The notes below the pieces were generated by a model. The model was given only the letters and a program-made list of their open reading frames with translations. It made no database searches and had not been told where the DNA came from. Positions 53,342-61,624 of a stretch of 64,000 bases of DNA are shown here, piece after piece. This DNA is from Poriferisodalis sp965226645 (GTDB lineage Bacteria > Actinomycetota > Acidimicrobiia > Acidimicrobiales > Poriferisodalaceae), in NCBI GenBank assembly GCA_965226645.1, contig CBDDDL010000004.1:1240001-1304000 (forward strand). Reading direction: 5' to 3'. Made by a program: the position numbers and the translations under genes. Positions within the stretch are counted from its first letter, which is position 1. Each line of letters begins with the position of its first letter.

Positions 53342-54591
53342 GCTCGACGCAACCGTCGCCTGGCGCGTCGGCTGGCGCCGACCGCCCGCCAAGACGCATC
53401 GGCGAACGCGAATTCATCCTGCTCATGGCGCTGGCAAGCGCCATGGCGGCGATCGCCATCGACACGCTGCTCCCGGCGTTCGAGCAGATGCGGCCTGCCT
53501 TCGGTCTCAGCGCCGACTCCACAAAGCTGTCGCTCACACTCACGCTGTTCTTCGCAGGCATGGCAGTGGGCACCCTCTTCTATGGCCCGATCGCCGACGC
53601 CATCGGTCGCAAGCCGCTGCTGTTCGTCAGCTTGGGCATCTATGCCGTGGCAGCCGTGGTGGGAGCGCTGGCGCCATCGCTGGAGGTGCTGCTGGCCAGC
53701 CGCTTCGTGTGGGGCTTTGCCGCCGCAGGCCCGCGCACCCTCACTCAGGCCATCGTGCGCGACCGCTTCAGCGGCACCGCCATGGCCCGGGCGATGACGC
53801 TCATCCAGACCGTGTTCTTCCTGGGGCCGATCCTCGCCCCGATCCTCGGCAAGGGCCTCGTGGCGCTCGGATCGTGGCGCTACACCTTGCTCTTCGGCGC
53901 AGTAAGCGCAGGTGCGTTGGCGCTATGGTCGCTGCGGCTGCCGGAGACGCTCGCGGATGAGAACCGCAGGCCGCTGAGCTTCACCACCACGCTCGCCGGA
54001 TTCGGCAGCGTGATCGCAAACCGCACGACCCTCGGTTACACGCTGGCAGTCACGTTCGGATTCGGTGCGCTCTTCTCGTTCCTGGCCAGCTCAGAACTCA
54101 TCTTCGTTGACGTCTATGGGCGGCCGAGCTGGTTCGTTCCGTACTTCTCCACGATGAGCGCGATCGCCGCGGGCGTGTCGATCGCCAACAACCAGATGCT
54201 GCGCCGAGTCGAAGCGCGACCGCTCGCTCTCATTGCCGGCGTCGCCTTCGTGGTGACATCGGGTGCACTACTGGCGGTGACTGCGGCAGCCGGCGGGCTA
54301 CCGTCGATCTGGGTCTGGATGCTGCTGTTCAGCCTGGTGAACGCTTCGATGATCGGGTTCGCCCCAGTCGCCATCAGCCTGGCGCTCGAACCGATGGGCG
54401 CAATGGCGGGCACGGCTGCTGCGGTTGTGGGCTTCTGCTCGACTGGGCTGGGAGCTTTGCTCGCCGCGATCACCGATCGAGCGATCGCTGGCGACGTGAT
54501 GCCGATTGGCGTGAGCTACTTCATCTACGGGGTGCTCGCCCTCGCCTGCCAACTGTGGGCTCGGCGCGAATCGAGGCGTGTACGCGCCTGA
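53260..54591 (+). CDS. MFS transporter, Bcr/CflA type
   Basis: Up to 443 residues if read from the ATG at 53260, which overlaps the PRTase by 82 bases. No ATG, GTG or TTG lies between there and the first membrane helix, so the real start is uncertain; a CTG at the PRTase stop is possible. About 12 membrane segments follow, with motif A YGPIADAIGRKPLLFVSLGIY and GFAAAGPRTLTQAIVRDRFSG typical of Bcr/CflA drug efflux. It would export small drugs or metabolites. Confidence 0.82.
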   Translation: MAPHRRMDQLPLVHRAPDRHRRAGSRLSSTQPSPGASAGADRPPRRIGEREFILLMALASAMAAIAIDTLLPAFEQMRPAFGLSADSTKLSLTLTLFFAGMAVGTLFYGPIADAIGRKPLLFVSLGIYAVAAVVGALAPSLEVLLASRFVWGFAAAGPRTLTQAIVRDRFSGTAMARAMTLIQTVFFLGPILAPILGKGLVALGSWRYTLLFGAVSAGALALWSLRLPETLADENRRPLSFTTTLAGFGSVIANRTTLGYTLAVTFGFGALFSFLASSELIFVDVYGRPSWFVPYFSTMSAIAAGVSIANNQMLRRVEARPLALIAGVAFVVTSGALLAVTAAAGGLPSIWVWMLLFSLVNASMIGFAPVAISLALEPMGAMAGTAAAVVGFCSTGLGALLAAITDRAIAGDVMPIGVSYFIYGVLALACQLWARRESRRVRA

Positions 54592-54623
54592 ACTGCGGCC
54601 CGGCCCGCCCCAACGTGGGCCCG

Positions 54624-55529
54624 CTAGGTCCGCTGGCGGTCCAGGTGGTGGTCTTCGGTGCAGGCATCCTCGGACGTCTCAAGCTGCAAGGTGACGTGCG
54701 AGATGCCGTGTCGGTCCTTCGCTATCCGCCGCAGCTCGCCCAGGACCGCACCGTGGTCGGCGTCGTGGTCCGGGTCGGTGATCACGTGAGCGCTCATCGA
54801 GACGTAGCCAGACGTGACCGTCCACACGTGGATGTCATGCATGACGGTGACCCCGGACACGTTCTCCATGTCGGCGCAGAGCGCTTCGAGGTCGACGTGG
54901 GAGGGCACGCCGTCGATGAGCACGTGGAATACCGATGCGGCCAGCTTCCATGAGCTCAGGAGGATCAGAGCTGCGATCAGCACGCTGAGTGCCGGATCGA
55001 CCCACCACCAACCGAAGATCAGGATCGCCGCGGCGGAGATCATCACCGCCACTGAGACCATCAGATCCGCCAACACGTGCCGGAACGCCGCCTCGACGTT
55101 CAGACTGTGGGCCGCGGAGCCATGCAGCAGGAAAGCCGCCGCGATGTTGACCAGCAGGCCGATGCCGCCGATGACCAGCACCCAACCGGCAGCAATTTCG
55201 ACAGGCTCTCCGCCGAACCCGTCGATGAAGCGCCGAATGGATGCCCAGCCGATCCATGCCGCGATTGCCCACAGCATCAAAGCGTTGGCCGCCGCCGCGA
55301 GCACTTCGGCACGCTCGAATCCGAACGTGCGCTTGAGCGACGCCGGACGCCGAGCGACCCAGGTCGCCGCCAGCGCGAGCCCGATCGCTGCGGAATCAGT
55401 GAAGGCGTGGCCGGCATCGGCCGCAAGCGCCAAGCTCCCCGACAGCACAGCCCCCACCACTTCGGCGATCACGATGGCGATGGTCAGCGCGAGCGCTGCC
55501 TTCAGGCGCCGACGAGACACCTCGCGCAA
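54624..55529 (-). CDS. Cation diffusion facilitator (zinc/cadmium exporter)
   Basis: 301 residues. Six membrane segments with zinc-site residues in LAADAGHAFTDSAAIGLAL and EAAFRHVLADLMVSVAVM (Asp/His pairs), followed by a cytoplasmic ferredoxin-like domain (HDIHVWTVTSGYVSMSAHV). The C-terminus is His/Asp-rich. The TTG at 55529 is the first usable start; codons just upstream would encode QQHHHD, so the true start may be further up. It exports zinc, opposing ZnuABC in the same region. Confidence 0.85.
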   Translation of the reverse strand: MREVSRRRLKAALALTIAIVIAEVVGAVLSGSLALAADAGHAFTDSAAIGLALAATWVARRPASLKRTFGFERAEVLAAAANALMLWAIAAWIGWASIRRFIDGFGGEPVEIAAGWVLVIGGIGLLVNIAAAFLLHGSAAHSLNVEAAFRHVLADLMVSVAVMISAAAILIFGWWWVDPALSVLIAALILLSSWKLAASVFHVLIDGVPSHVDLEALCADMENVSGVTVMHDIHVWTVTSGYVSMSAHVITDPDHDADHGAVLGELRRIAKDRHGISHVTLQLETSEDACTEDHHLDRQRT

Positions 55530-55615
55530 GTCGTGGTGATGCTGCTGTGAGATGCGGTTCAGCCTATGACAGGTGTGCTGAATCGCCGGGACAGCTACGG
55601 GTCGCGTCTGCGCCC

Positions 55616-56062
55616 TCAGCGGGCCGCTGCGCAGTCAGCACAGCGTCCGTAGAGGTCCACGTTGTGATGCAGGGGCGCGAACCCGGACTCGCTCGCGGCG
55701 GCTCCGAGGGCTTCGTCAATACGTGCTTCAGTCGCGCTGTCGAGTTCGATGTCGGAGATCGCGCCACAATCAACGCAGATCAAGTGATGGTGATGACCGA
55801 GCAGTGACTCGGCCAGTTCGAAATAGGCACGATCTCCCCCGGTCTCGAGCCGTTGCACCACCCCGCAGCGCTCCAGCGCTTCAAGATTGCGATACGCCGT
55901 GCTGCGCGCCAGATCGGGCGCCAACGTCTCGATATCGGGCAGCCGCACTGGCCTCGCCGCAGCGGCCAATGCCTCCACCAGTCGCCGCCGTCCATCGGTG
56001 TAGCGCTGGTCGGATTCTCGCAGCCGCTTTGCGACACTGTCGTGCAATTCACCGAGATCCAT
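55616..56062 (-). CDS. zur: Zinc uptake regulator Zur (Fur family)
   Basis: 148 residues from the ATG at 56062. Winged helix (RSTAYRNLEALERCGVVQRLETGGDRAYFELAES) with the HHHHLICVDCGAISDI metal site and a second CxxC (YGRCADCAAAR), the pattern of structural-zinc Fur proteins. It would repress the znu genes when zinc is ample. A longer reading from 56122 overlaps znuC and includes two copies of the 27-bp duplication (DAGVTKQFADAGVTM), so the shorter start is preferred. It lies between the exporter and znuC genes. Confidence 0.85.
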   Translation of the reverse strand: MDLGELHDSVAKRLRESDQRYTDGRRRLVEALAAAARPVRLPDIETLAPDLARSTAYRNLEALERCGVVQRLETGGDRAYFELAESLLGHHHHLICVDCGAISDIELDSATEARIDEALGAAASESGFAPLHHNVDLYGRCADCAAAR

Positions 56063-56108
56063 CGTCACGCCCGCGTCCGCGAACTGCTTCGTCACGCCCG
56101 CGTCCGCG
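56063..56108. repeat. 27-bp-period duplication at the znuC stop/zur start
   Basis: CGTCACGCCCGCGTCCGCG occurs at 56063-56081 and 56090-56108. Each copy holds a TGA in the znuC reading direction; the second gives the real stop (56094-56092), and the first lies just before the zur ATG. Confidence 0.9.
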
Positions 56109-56940
56109 GGCCGAGCAACCATTCCGATTCCCCGGCGATGTGGCTGGCGCGGCCAAAATTGGAGTCGCGCAGCGGACCCTGTTCTTCGAAGACGAGCAGC
56201 GAGGACGCTTCGTCGCCCTCGCCGAATTCCAGTCTGGTCACCGCATTGGCACCGAATGCGGCGGCCATGTTCTCCTCGTTGAGCACCTGTTCGGGGGTGC
56301 CGTCTGCGATCACAGCGCCCTTGAGCAGCACGATCCGCTCACACAGGCGGGCCTCGCTGAGGTGATGGGTCGAGAGCACCACCAGCTTGTTGCGCATCCG
56401 CTCGGCATCGACGACCTCGAGGACAATGTCCTGGCTCGGTATGTCGAGGCCTGTGATGGGTTCGTCAAGCAGCAAGCAATCAGATTGAGAAGCCAGTGCG
56501 GACGCGATCAGGACACGCTGGCGCTGCCCACCCGAGAGCTGACCGAATGACCGCCTCCGCAGATCTGCCACCTTCAATCGCTCGGCTGCCACGTCCATCG
56601 CATCACGATCGACCTTGCGCATACGGCCGAGCAGACCCCGTTCGCGGAATCGCCCGATCATCAGCACCTCATTCACCGTCATCGGCATAAATGCGTGTGG
56701 GCTGTGGTGCTGGCTGACATAGCCGACCGTGATCTCGTAATCCTTGCGAATGTCGCCTGAGGTCGGTGCAAGCAGGCCACCGAGCAGTCGCAGCAGCGTC
56801 GTCTTGCCCGAACCGTTCGAGCCCATCAGGGCCACCGCTGCGCCCGAGTCCAACCTCATCGAGTCGATGTCGAGGACCTGTCGGTTGCCGAAGGACACCT
56901 TGACGTCATTGAGCGTGAACATCGCGGCGTCGTACCTCAC
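56092..56940 (-). CDS. znuC: Zinc ABC transporter ATP-binding protein
   Basis: 282 residues with GTG start (ATG at 56922 is an alternative). Walker A LMGSNGSGKTTLLRL, Q-loop YVSQHHSPHAFMPM, signature FGQLSGGQRQRVLIA, Walker B CLLLDEPITGLDIPSQD and switch LSTHHLSEAR. It powers ZnuA-ZnuB zinc import. Unusually for znu clusters, it is divergent from znuAB and shares a regulatory region with them. The C-terminal ~45 residues are an acidic/aromatic extension. Confidence 0.9.
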   Translation of the reverse strand: MRYDAAMFTLNDVKVSFGNRQVLDIDSMRLDSGAAVALMGSNGSGKTTLLRLLGGLLAPTSGDIRKDYEITVGYVSQHHSPHAFMPMTVNEVLMIGRFRERGLLGRMRKVDRDAMDVAAERLKVADLRRRSFGQLSGGQRQRVLIASALASQSDCLLLDEPITGLDIPSQDIVLEVVDAERMRNKLVVLSTHHLSEARLCERIVLLKGAVIADGTPEQVLNEENMAAAFGANAVTRLEFGEGDEASSLLVFEEQGPLRDSNFGRASHIAGESEWLLGPRTRA

Positions 56941-56971
56941 TCTTCATCTGCTCGCCCATCCGGTCACCGGA

Positions 56972-57000
56972 TTGAAGATGAGAATGAGTCTCACTATAGT
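56972..57000 (+). promoter_or_regulatory. Promoter of znuA with an embedded Zur-type box
   Basis: A -35-like TTGAAG (56972-56977) and a -10-like TATAGT (56995-57000) are 17 bases apart. The spacer contains TGAGAATGAGTCTCA (56979-56993), which matches the Zur consensus TGAAAATGATTTTCA at 12 of 15 positions and is itself an inverted repeat. Zur binding here would block RNA polymerase directly and would also affect the divergent znuC promoter. Confidence 0.8.
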
Positions 57001-57007
57001 CACGACG

Positions 57008-58105
57008 GTGCATGAGTCCATCAGTGCTTCGACGCGTACACAGAGGCGGGTGTCGCCTCCGCTTTGCCCCGGCGAACATGGGCACGAGCGACGGTGCCGC
57101 TCCGGCCGTTTCGCGGCGCTGATCGGTGCCGGTGTCCTGCTTGCAGCAGGGTGCGCTAGCGACGACGCGGCCGATGCCGGCGCCGAGGACGGCGCCCCGA
57201 CGGTGGTCGCGTCCATGAGCATCTGGGCCGATGTTGTCGAGAACGTCACCTGCAACGGCCTCGTTCAGGTCGAATCTCTCGCGCCGCCGGGCGTCGATTC
57301 ACACACATACGAACCGTCGCTGCGAGATCGCGCCAGGATGGATGATGCGAGCATCATCGTGGTCAACGGTCAGGGGCTCGAAGCCTCGCTCGAGGACACC
57401 CTTGATGCCGTAGCCGCAGACGGAACGCCCGTGTTCGTCTTCGGCGACCACATCGAGCTTCTCACCGCTGCCGACAGCGAAGATGACCAGGCCGACGATC
57501 TCCCCGACGACGGCGAATCAGACGAGCACGCCGATGAGGCGGACGCTCATGGCCGCGACCACGAAGGCGGTGCCGACCCGCACATCTGGTTCGATCCCGT
57601 GCGGATCTCGGGCACTCTCGATGAACTTGCCGACACCATCGCTGAAGCCACTGGGCTGCCTGCGGCCGACCTTGCGGCCTGCACCCAGGACTACAAGGAC
57701 GCATTGCACGACGCCCACACCGACATCGTCGATCTCGTCGAGAGCCTGGCGCCCGAACAGCGCGTGCTGGTCACCAACCACGACTCGCTCCGCTATTTCG
57801 CCGATAGGTATGGCTTCCGGGTAGTGGGCTCGGTGATTCCGGCCGCGACCACAGCAGCGGAAGCCAGCATTGCTCGCCTCGAGGAGTTGGCACACCTCAT
57901 CGAACACGAAGGCGTCGAGGCCATCTTCGCCGATTCGACTCATGCGTCGGCCACGATCGGGGAATTGGCTTCACAGGCAGGCGTCGTGGTGGTGAGCTTG
58001 AACACCGACAGCCTCGGACCCGCCCGCAGCGCGCACAGCACGTACATCGGATTGCTGACGACCAACGCCGAAGCCATCGTCTCCGCCTTGCAATCGGGCG
58101 GCTGA
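57008..58105 (+). CDS. znuA: Zinc ABC transporter substrate-binding lipoprotein
   Basis: 365 residues from the GTG at 57008, which lies about where the promoter would begin transcription, so the mRNA may be leaderless. An Arg-rich N-terminus leads to a signal peptide ending GVLLAAGCAS (lipobox). ZnuA features are PPGVDSHTYEPSLRDRARM (metal His), an acidic His loop (SDEHADEADAHGRDHEGGADPHIWFDP), LVTNHDSLRYFADRYG and ADSTHASATIGELA. It delivers zinc to ZnuB. ATG starts further upstream overlap the Zur box and are unlikely. Confidence 0.9.
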   Translation: MHESISASTRTQRRVSPPLCPGEHGHERRCRSGRFAALIGAGVLLAAGCASDDAADAGAEDGAPTVVASMSIWADVVENVTCNGLVQVESLAPPGVDSHTYEPSLRDRARMDDASIIVVNGQGLEASLEDTLDAVAADGTPVFVFGDHIELLTAADSEDDQADDLPDDGESDEHADEADAHGRDHEGGADPHIWFDPVRISGTLDELADTIAEATGLPAADLAACTQDYKDALHDAHTDIVDLVESLAPEQRVLVTNHDSLRYFADRYGFRVVGSVIPAATTAAEASIARLEELAHLIEHEGVEAIFADSTHASATIGELASQAGVVVVSLNTDSLGPARSAHSTYIGLLTTNAEAIVSALQSGG

Positions 58106-58115
58106 GAGCAGCGAT

Positions 58116-59027
58116 GTGGAATTCCTGACTGACCCGATTGCCTGGTGGATCGATCCCTTCGTCGACAACATCTTCATGCGCAACGCGCTGTGGGCGGCGT
58201 TGCTCGCGGTGCTCACGACCTCGGTCGTCGGCACCTGGGTAGTGCTGCGCGGCATGACATTCCTGGGCGATGCCTTCGCCCATGGGGTGCTGCCCGGCAT
58301 CGCGCTCGCCTACATCATCGGCTTCAGCACCACGATCGGGGCGCTAGGTGCCGCGCTGCTGATCGTGGGCGGCATCCACCTGATCCGCAGCTTCTCGCCG
58401 CTGTCGGAGGAAACCTCGATCGGCGTGCTGTTCGTGGGCTTCCTGGCACTCGCGGTAGTGATCATGTCCACCGGTGCCGGCGCCTACTCGGGCGATCTCA
58501 CCCGATTTCTCTTCGGCGCGATCACCGGAATCGACAACGACGATCTTCGCCGTCAGGCCATTGCTGCGGCAATCTCCGTCGGCAGTGCTGTGCTCCTGCA
58601 TCGGGCGTTGTTTGTGGCGACCTTTGACGAGGCGCAGGCGCAACTCGCTGGGATGCGTCCGAAGCTGGCGCATGCGGCGCTGTTGACACTGCTGGCGGTG
58701 GCCATCGTGTCGTCATTCGAGGCCGTCGGCAGTTTGCTCGTGTTCGCCTTCCTGGTGGCCCCGGCGGCGACAGCGAGCCTGTTCGTGCGACGCGTACCGC
58801 GCATCATGATGACTGCCGTCGGGCTCGGCGCTGTAGCGGCCGTGGTCGGCTTGCTGGTCAGCTACCACCACGACACAGCTGCGGGGGCCACCATGGCGCT
58901 GGCAACCGTGGTGATGCTGCTAGTGACGCTGCTTGTGACCGGTGTCATCAGGGGGCTGCGCCGTCCTCCGAGCGGCGTCGCAGTCGAAGTCGCGCAGGGC
59001 GAGCCCGCACACAACCACTCGCAGTGA
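58116..59027 (+). CDS. znuB: Zinc ABC transporter permease
   Basis: 303 residues, GTG start 10 bases after znuA. About eight hydrophobic segments. GMTFLGDAFAHGVLPGIALAY and GLLVSYHHDTAAGATMALA are conserved in ABC-3 family permeases. The tail ends in PAHNHSQ, with two His that might bind zinc. It forms the membrane channel with ZnuC and is co-regulated with znuA by Zur. Confidence 0.93.
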   Translation: MEFLTDPIAWWIDPFVDNIFMRNALWAALLAVLTTSVVGTWVVLRGMTFLGDAFAHGVLPGIALAYIIGFSTTIGALGAALLIVGGIHLIRSFSPLSEETSIGVLFVGFLALAVVIMSTGAGAYSGDLTRFLFGAITGIDNDDLRRQAIAAAISVGSAVLLHRALFVATFDEAQAQLAGMRPKLAHAALLTLLAVAIVSSFEAVGSLLVFAFLVAPAATASLFVRRVPRIMMTAVGLGAVAAVVGLLVSYHHDTAAGATMALATVVMLLVTLLVTGVIRGLRRPPSGVAVEVAQGEPAHNHSQ

Positions 59028-59045
59028 ACGGCGCCGGGATCGGCG

Positions 59046-59930
59046 CTATTGCTCTGCGTCGGTGAAGCTGGCGCGCACGGTCGGGTTCTCGAGGTTGGCC
59101 AACTGCTGGTTGCGGTGGTTGACGTCGGCGAGCAATTCGGGATGGGAAAGCACCCAGAAGCGCCGCTCGTACATTGCCTCGATCACTTTGGCCGCCACTT
59201 CTGACGGATCCATTCCCCGTTCCAGCGCAGCGGCAATGTTGGCGTTGCGACGGCGAGCGTCGGCCGTCTCGGCTCGCGTCTGGCCCGCGGGACGTTCCCG
59301 GCGCTGCCGGCGCAGCTCTTCGGGCCGGTTCCGTTGTGCGGTCGCGATGTTCGTGCGCACGACTCCAGGGCACAGCACCGAGACACCTACATCCGCGTTC
59401 TTGTCGCGCTGCATCTCGAGGTGGAGCGTCTCCATGATCGCCACCACGCCGTATTTGGCGGCGTTGTAGGGGCCGAGCCCGGGCACCGACATGAGGCCCG
59501 CAACCGAGGCGGTGCTCGTGATGTGGGACTCCTCAGCTTCGATCAGATGTGGCAAGAAGTGGTGCACGCCGTGAATCACGCCCCACAGGCACACGTCGAC
59601 GACCCACTTCCAGTCGACAAGCTGCTGGTTGCGGATCAGCCCTCCCCCGCCGACGCCGGCGTTGTTGCAGACCATGTGCACCGCACCGAAGCGGTCGATT
59701 GTGGCCTGCGCAAGTGCCCCTACAGAGTCGGCATCGGCCACGTTGGTGATGACGCCCAGCGCCTCGACTCCGTGAGCCGCGACCTCGGCTTGCGCATCGC
59801 GCAGCGCACCCTCTTCGATGTCGGCCAAGACCACGTTCGCGCCTTCGGCCGCAAAGCCCAGCGCCAGCGCCTTGCCGATTCCCGATGCCGCGCCTGTCAC
59901 CACCGCGACGCGTCCCTGCATGGTCTCCAT
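59046..59930 (-). CDS. SDR-family NAD(P)-dependent oxidoreductase
   Basis: 294 residues. Rossmann VAVVTGAASGIGKALALGFA, DIEEG (Asp after beta-2, favouring NAD), NNAGVGGGG, catalytic Ser in STASVAGLMS and YNAAKYGV. It has a long Arg-rich C-terminal region (RPEELRRQRRERPAG), typical of actinobacterial SDRs. The substrate is unknown. Transcribed towards znuB and 138 bases downstream of the nitronate monooxygenase gene, perhaps as one unit. Confidence 0.9.
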   Translation of the reverse strand: METMQGRVAVVTGAASGIGKALALGFAAEGANVVLADIEEGALRDAQAEVAAHGVEALGVITNVADADSVGALAQATIDRFGAVHMVCNNAGVGGGGLIRNQQLVDWKWVVDVCLWGVIHGVHHFLPHLIEAEESHITSTASVAGLMSVPGLGPYNAAKYGVVAIMETLHLEMQRDKNADVGVSVLCPGVVRTNIATAQRNRPEELRRQRRERPAGQTRAETADARRRNANIAAALERGMDPSEVAAKVIEAMYERRFWVLSHPELLADVNHRNQQLANLENPTVRASFTDAEQ

Positions 59931-60068
59931 GGCTGTGCCCCCTCTGCGAGCCGTGTGTGGCCAGCCCGAACAGTACGGGCCGCGACCCGTGCGGTGCCGA
60001 ACCGGCCGACTTCCACGGGTCGCGGGCGCGCCCGTGACTGGGCGCTCGTGCAGCGGAGTGGTGCTGAG

Positions 60069-61205
60069 CTAGGAGTTGAGCCGCTCGAAGCGGTCCATCA
60101 CGTCGAGGTACTCGCTGATCATCTCCTCCACGACTCTCGTGGCCGAGATGGACTCGTTCAGCTGGCCGACAACCTGGCCGACGAAGTAGTTCGCCAGCTC
60201 GACTGCGCCTTTGTTGGAGGGGTTCATGGCCGCCCGATCGATTCGGCGGCTGGCTGCGCCGATGAGCATCGGCTGCAACGGCATCGGCAGCGTGCCGGGC
60301 GAGTTCTCGCCTTCCCATTCGTCGGTCCAGGCCGAACGCAGCTGGCGGGCCGGCTTGCCGGTGCGCGAACGCGAGCGCAGCGTGTCCGACGAGCCTGCGG
60401 CCAGGAACTTCTCCTTCACGACCGGGTGCGTCTCGGCCTCCTGGGTGGTGAGCCACACCGAGCCGCACCACACGCCCTGCGCACCAAGCGCAAGCGCTGC
60501 AGCGACCTGACGGCCGCTGCCGATGCCGCCTGCGGCGAGAACGGGCACCGGGGCAATGGCGTCGACCACCTCGGGCACCAGCACCATCGTGGCGATGTCG
60601 CCGGTGTGGCCGCCGGCCTCGTGGCCCTGCGCGATGACGATGTCGACGCCGACGGCGACGTGCCGCTCGGCGTGCACCTTCTTGCCGGCAAGCGCTCCCA
60701 CCAGCACGCCGTTGTCGTGCGCCCGCTGGATCATGTCAGGAGGCGGCGGGCCGAGCGCGTTGACGGCCAGCCGGATCGGATACGAGAACGCCACATCCAT
60801 GAGCGGCACTGCCTGCGCATAGGTCATCGGAGGCTCGGAGTCGTAGGCCGCCGCCTTCTCACCATCGTCCGCAGGCAGCGGCGGAACGTCGTAGCGGTCC
60901 ATCATGTCGTCGAGGAACTGTCGGTGCTGCGGCGGGATCATCGCCCGCAGGTCCTTGGCGGACAGCTCGCCCTCGGTCTTGCCCTCGTACTTGGCGGGCA
61001 CGATGATGTCGACGCCGAAGGGCCGGCCGCCCACCTCGTCGACGATCCAAGCCATATCGATGTCGAGCTGTTCGGGCGTGTGGCCCGCGGCACCGAGCAC
61101 ACCGAAGCCGCCCGCCTTGGTCACTGCGGCCACCACGTCCCGGCAATGGGTGAATGCGACGATCGGAACGTCGCAGTCCAGCATCTCGCACACAGGTGTC
61201 TTCAT
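60069..61205 (-). CDS. Nitronate monooxygenase family FMN protein
   Basis: 378 residues. The first ~35 residues (VCEMLDCDVPIVAFTHCRDVVAAVTKAGGFGVLG) start the FMN barrel. DIVIAQGHEAGGHTG and VPVLAAGGIGSGRQVAAALALGAQGVWCGS hold the flavin and the catalytic His region. These enzymes oxidise alkyl nitronates or act as related FMN oxygenases. The C-terminal ~100 residues complete the domain. No partner gene. Confidence 0.9.
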   Translation of the reverse strand: MKTPVCEMLDCDVPIVAFTHCRDVVAAVTKAGGFGVLGAAGHTPEQLDIDMAWIVDEVGGRPFGVDIIVPAKYEGKTEGELSAKDLRAMIPPQHRQFLDDMMDRYDVPPLPADDGEKAAAYDSEPPMTYAQAVPLMDVAFSYPIRLAVNALGPPPPDMIQRAHDNGVLVGALAGKKVHAERHVAVGVDIVIAQGHEAGGHTGDIATMVLVPEVVDAIAPVPVLAAGGIGSGRQVAAALALGAQGVWCGSVWLTTQEAETHPVVKEKFLAAGSSDTLRSRSRTGKPARQLRSAWTDEWEGENSPGTLPMPLQPMLIGAASRRIDRAAMNPSNKGAVELANYFVGQVVGQLNESISATRVVEEMISEYLDVMDRFERLNS

Positions 61206-61624
61206 GCCCCGAAACTACCGGCGCATGGCTGCACCTCGCAGCGCCAAGGTGCCGAGGTGCCGAGCCGACCCAGGCCGGTGCGTCTCAGGCCAGTCCCATG
61301 AACACCACGAGAGCCCGACCGAATGTCACCGCGCTTCGCTTGTGATGCCTGCTGACCCAGGCCGCGACCCCCGAAGGATCTTGCTGCCCCGCCACGTTCT
61401 GCAGCCTAAGCCTGAACCAAATCGACAACACGATCATCCCAGTTCAGGAGGCCTATTTCGCGGACACGGCCACACCCACCGCACCGGTGGATTCAGGCTT
61501 AGGAGCCGTGCGGGTAGGCAGCCAACGGCGCGGCGAAGCCCTGATCGAACGGCGATTCGAGTTGCTCTTGCGCACCTACCCGTTCGAGTCCTAAGCCTAA
61601 TGGTTGATACCCCCTGCGAAACCG
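61206..61624. other. 419-base gene-free region with inverted repeats
   Basis: No gene is seen. CCTAAGCCTGAA at 61404-61415 is an exact inverted repeat of 61492-61503. A 24-base imperfect inverted repeat (20 matches) spans 61495-61518 and 61575-61598, sharing the AGGCTTAGGA end. The three related ends could fold into a large stem-loop, as in a miniature mobile element or an attachment-like site. The rest shows nothing I recognise. Confidence 0.55.

Noticed and set aside
59334..61301. 655-codon open frame opposite the SDR and nitronate monooxygenase genes
   Set aside because: It spans two well-supported minus-strand genes and has no domain; it results from high GC.
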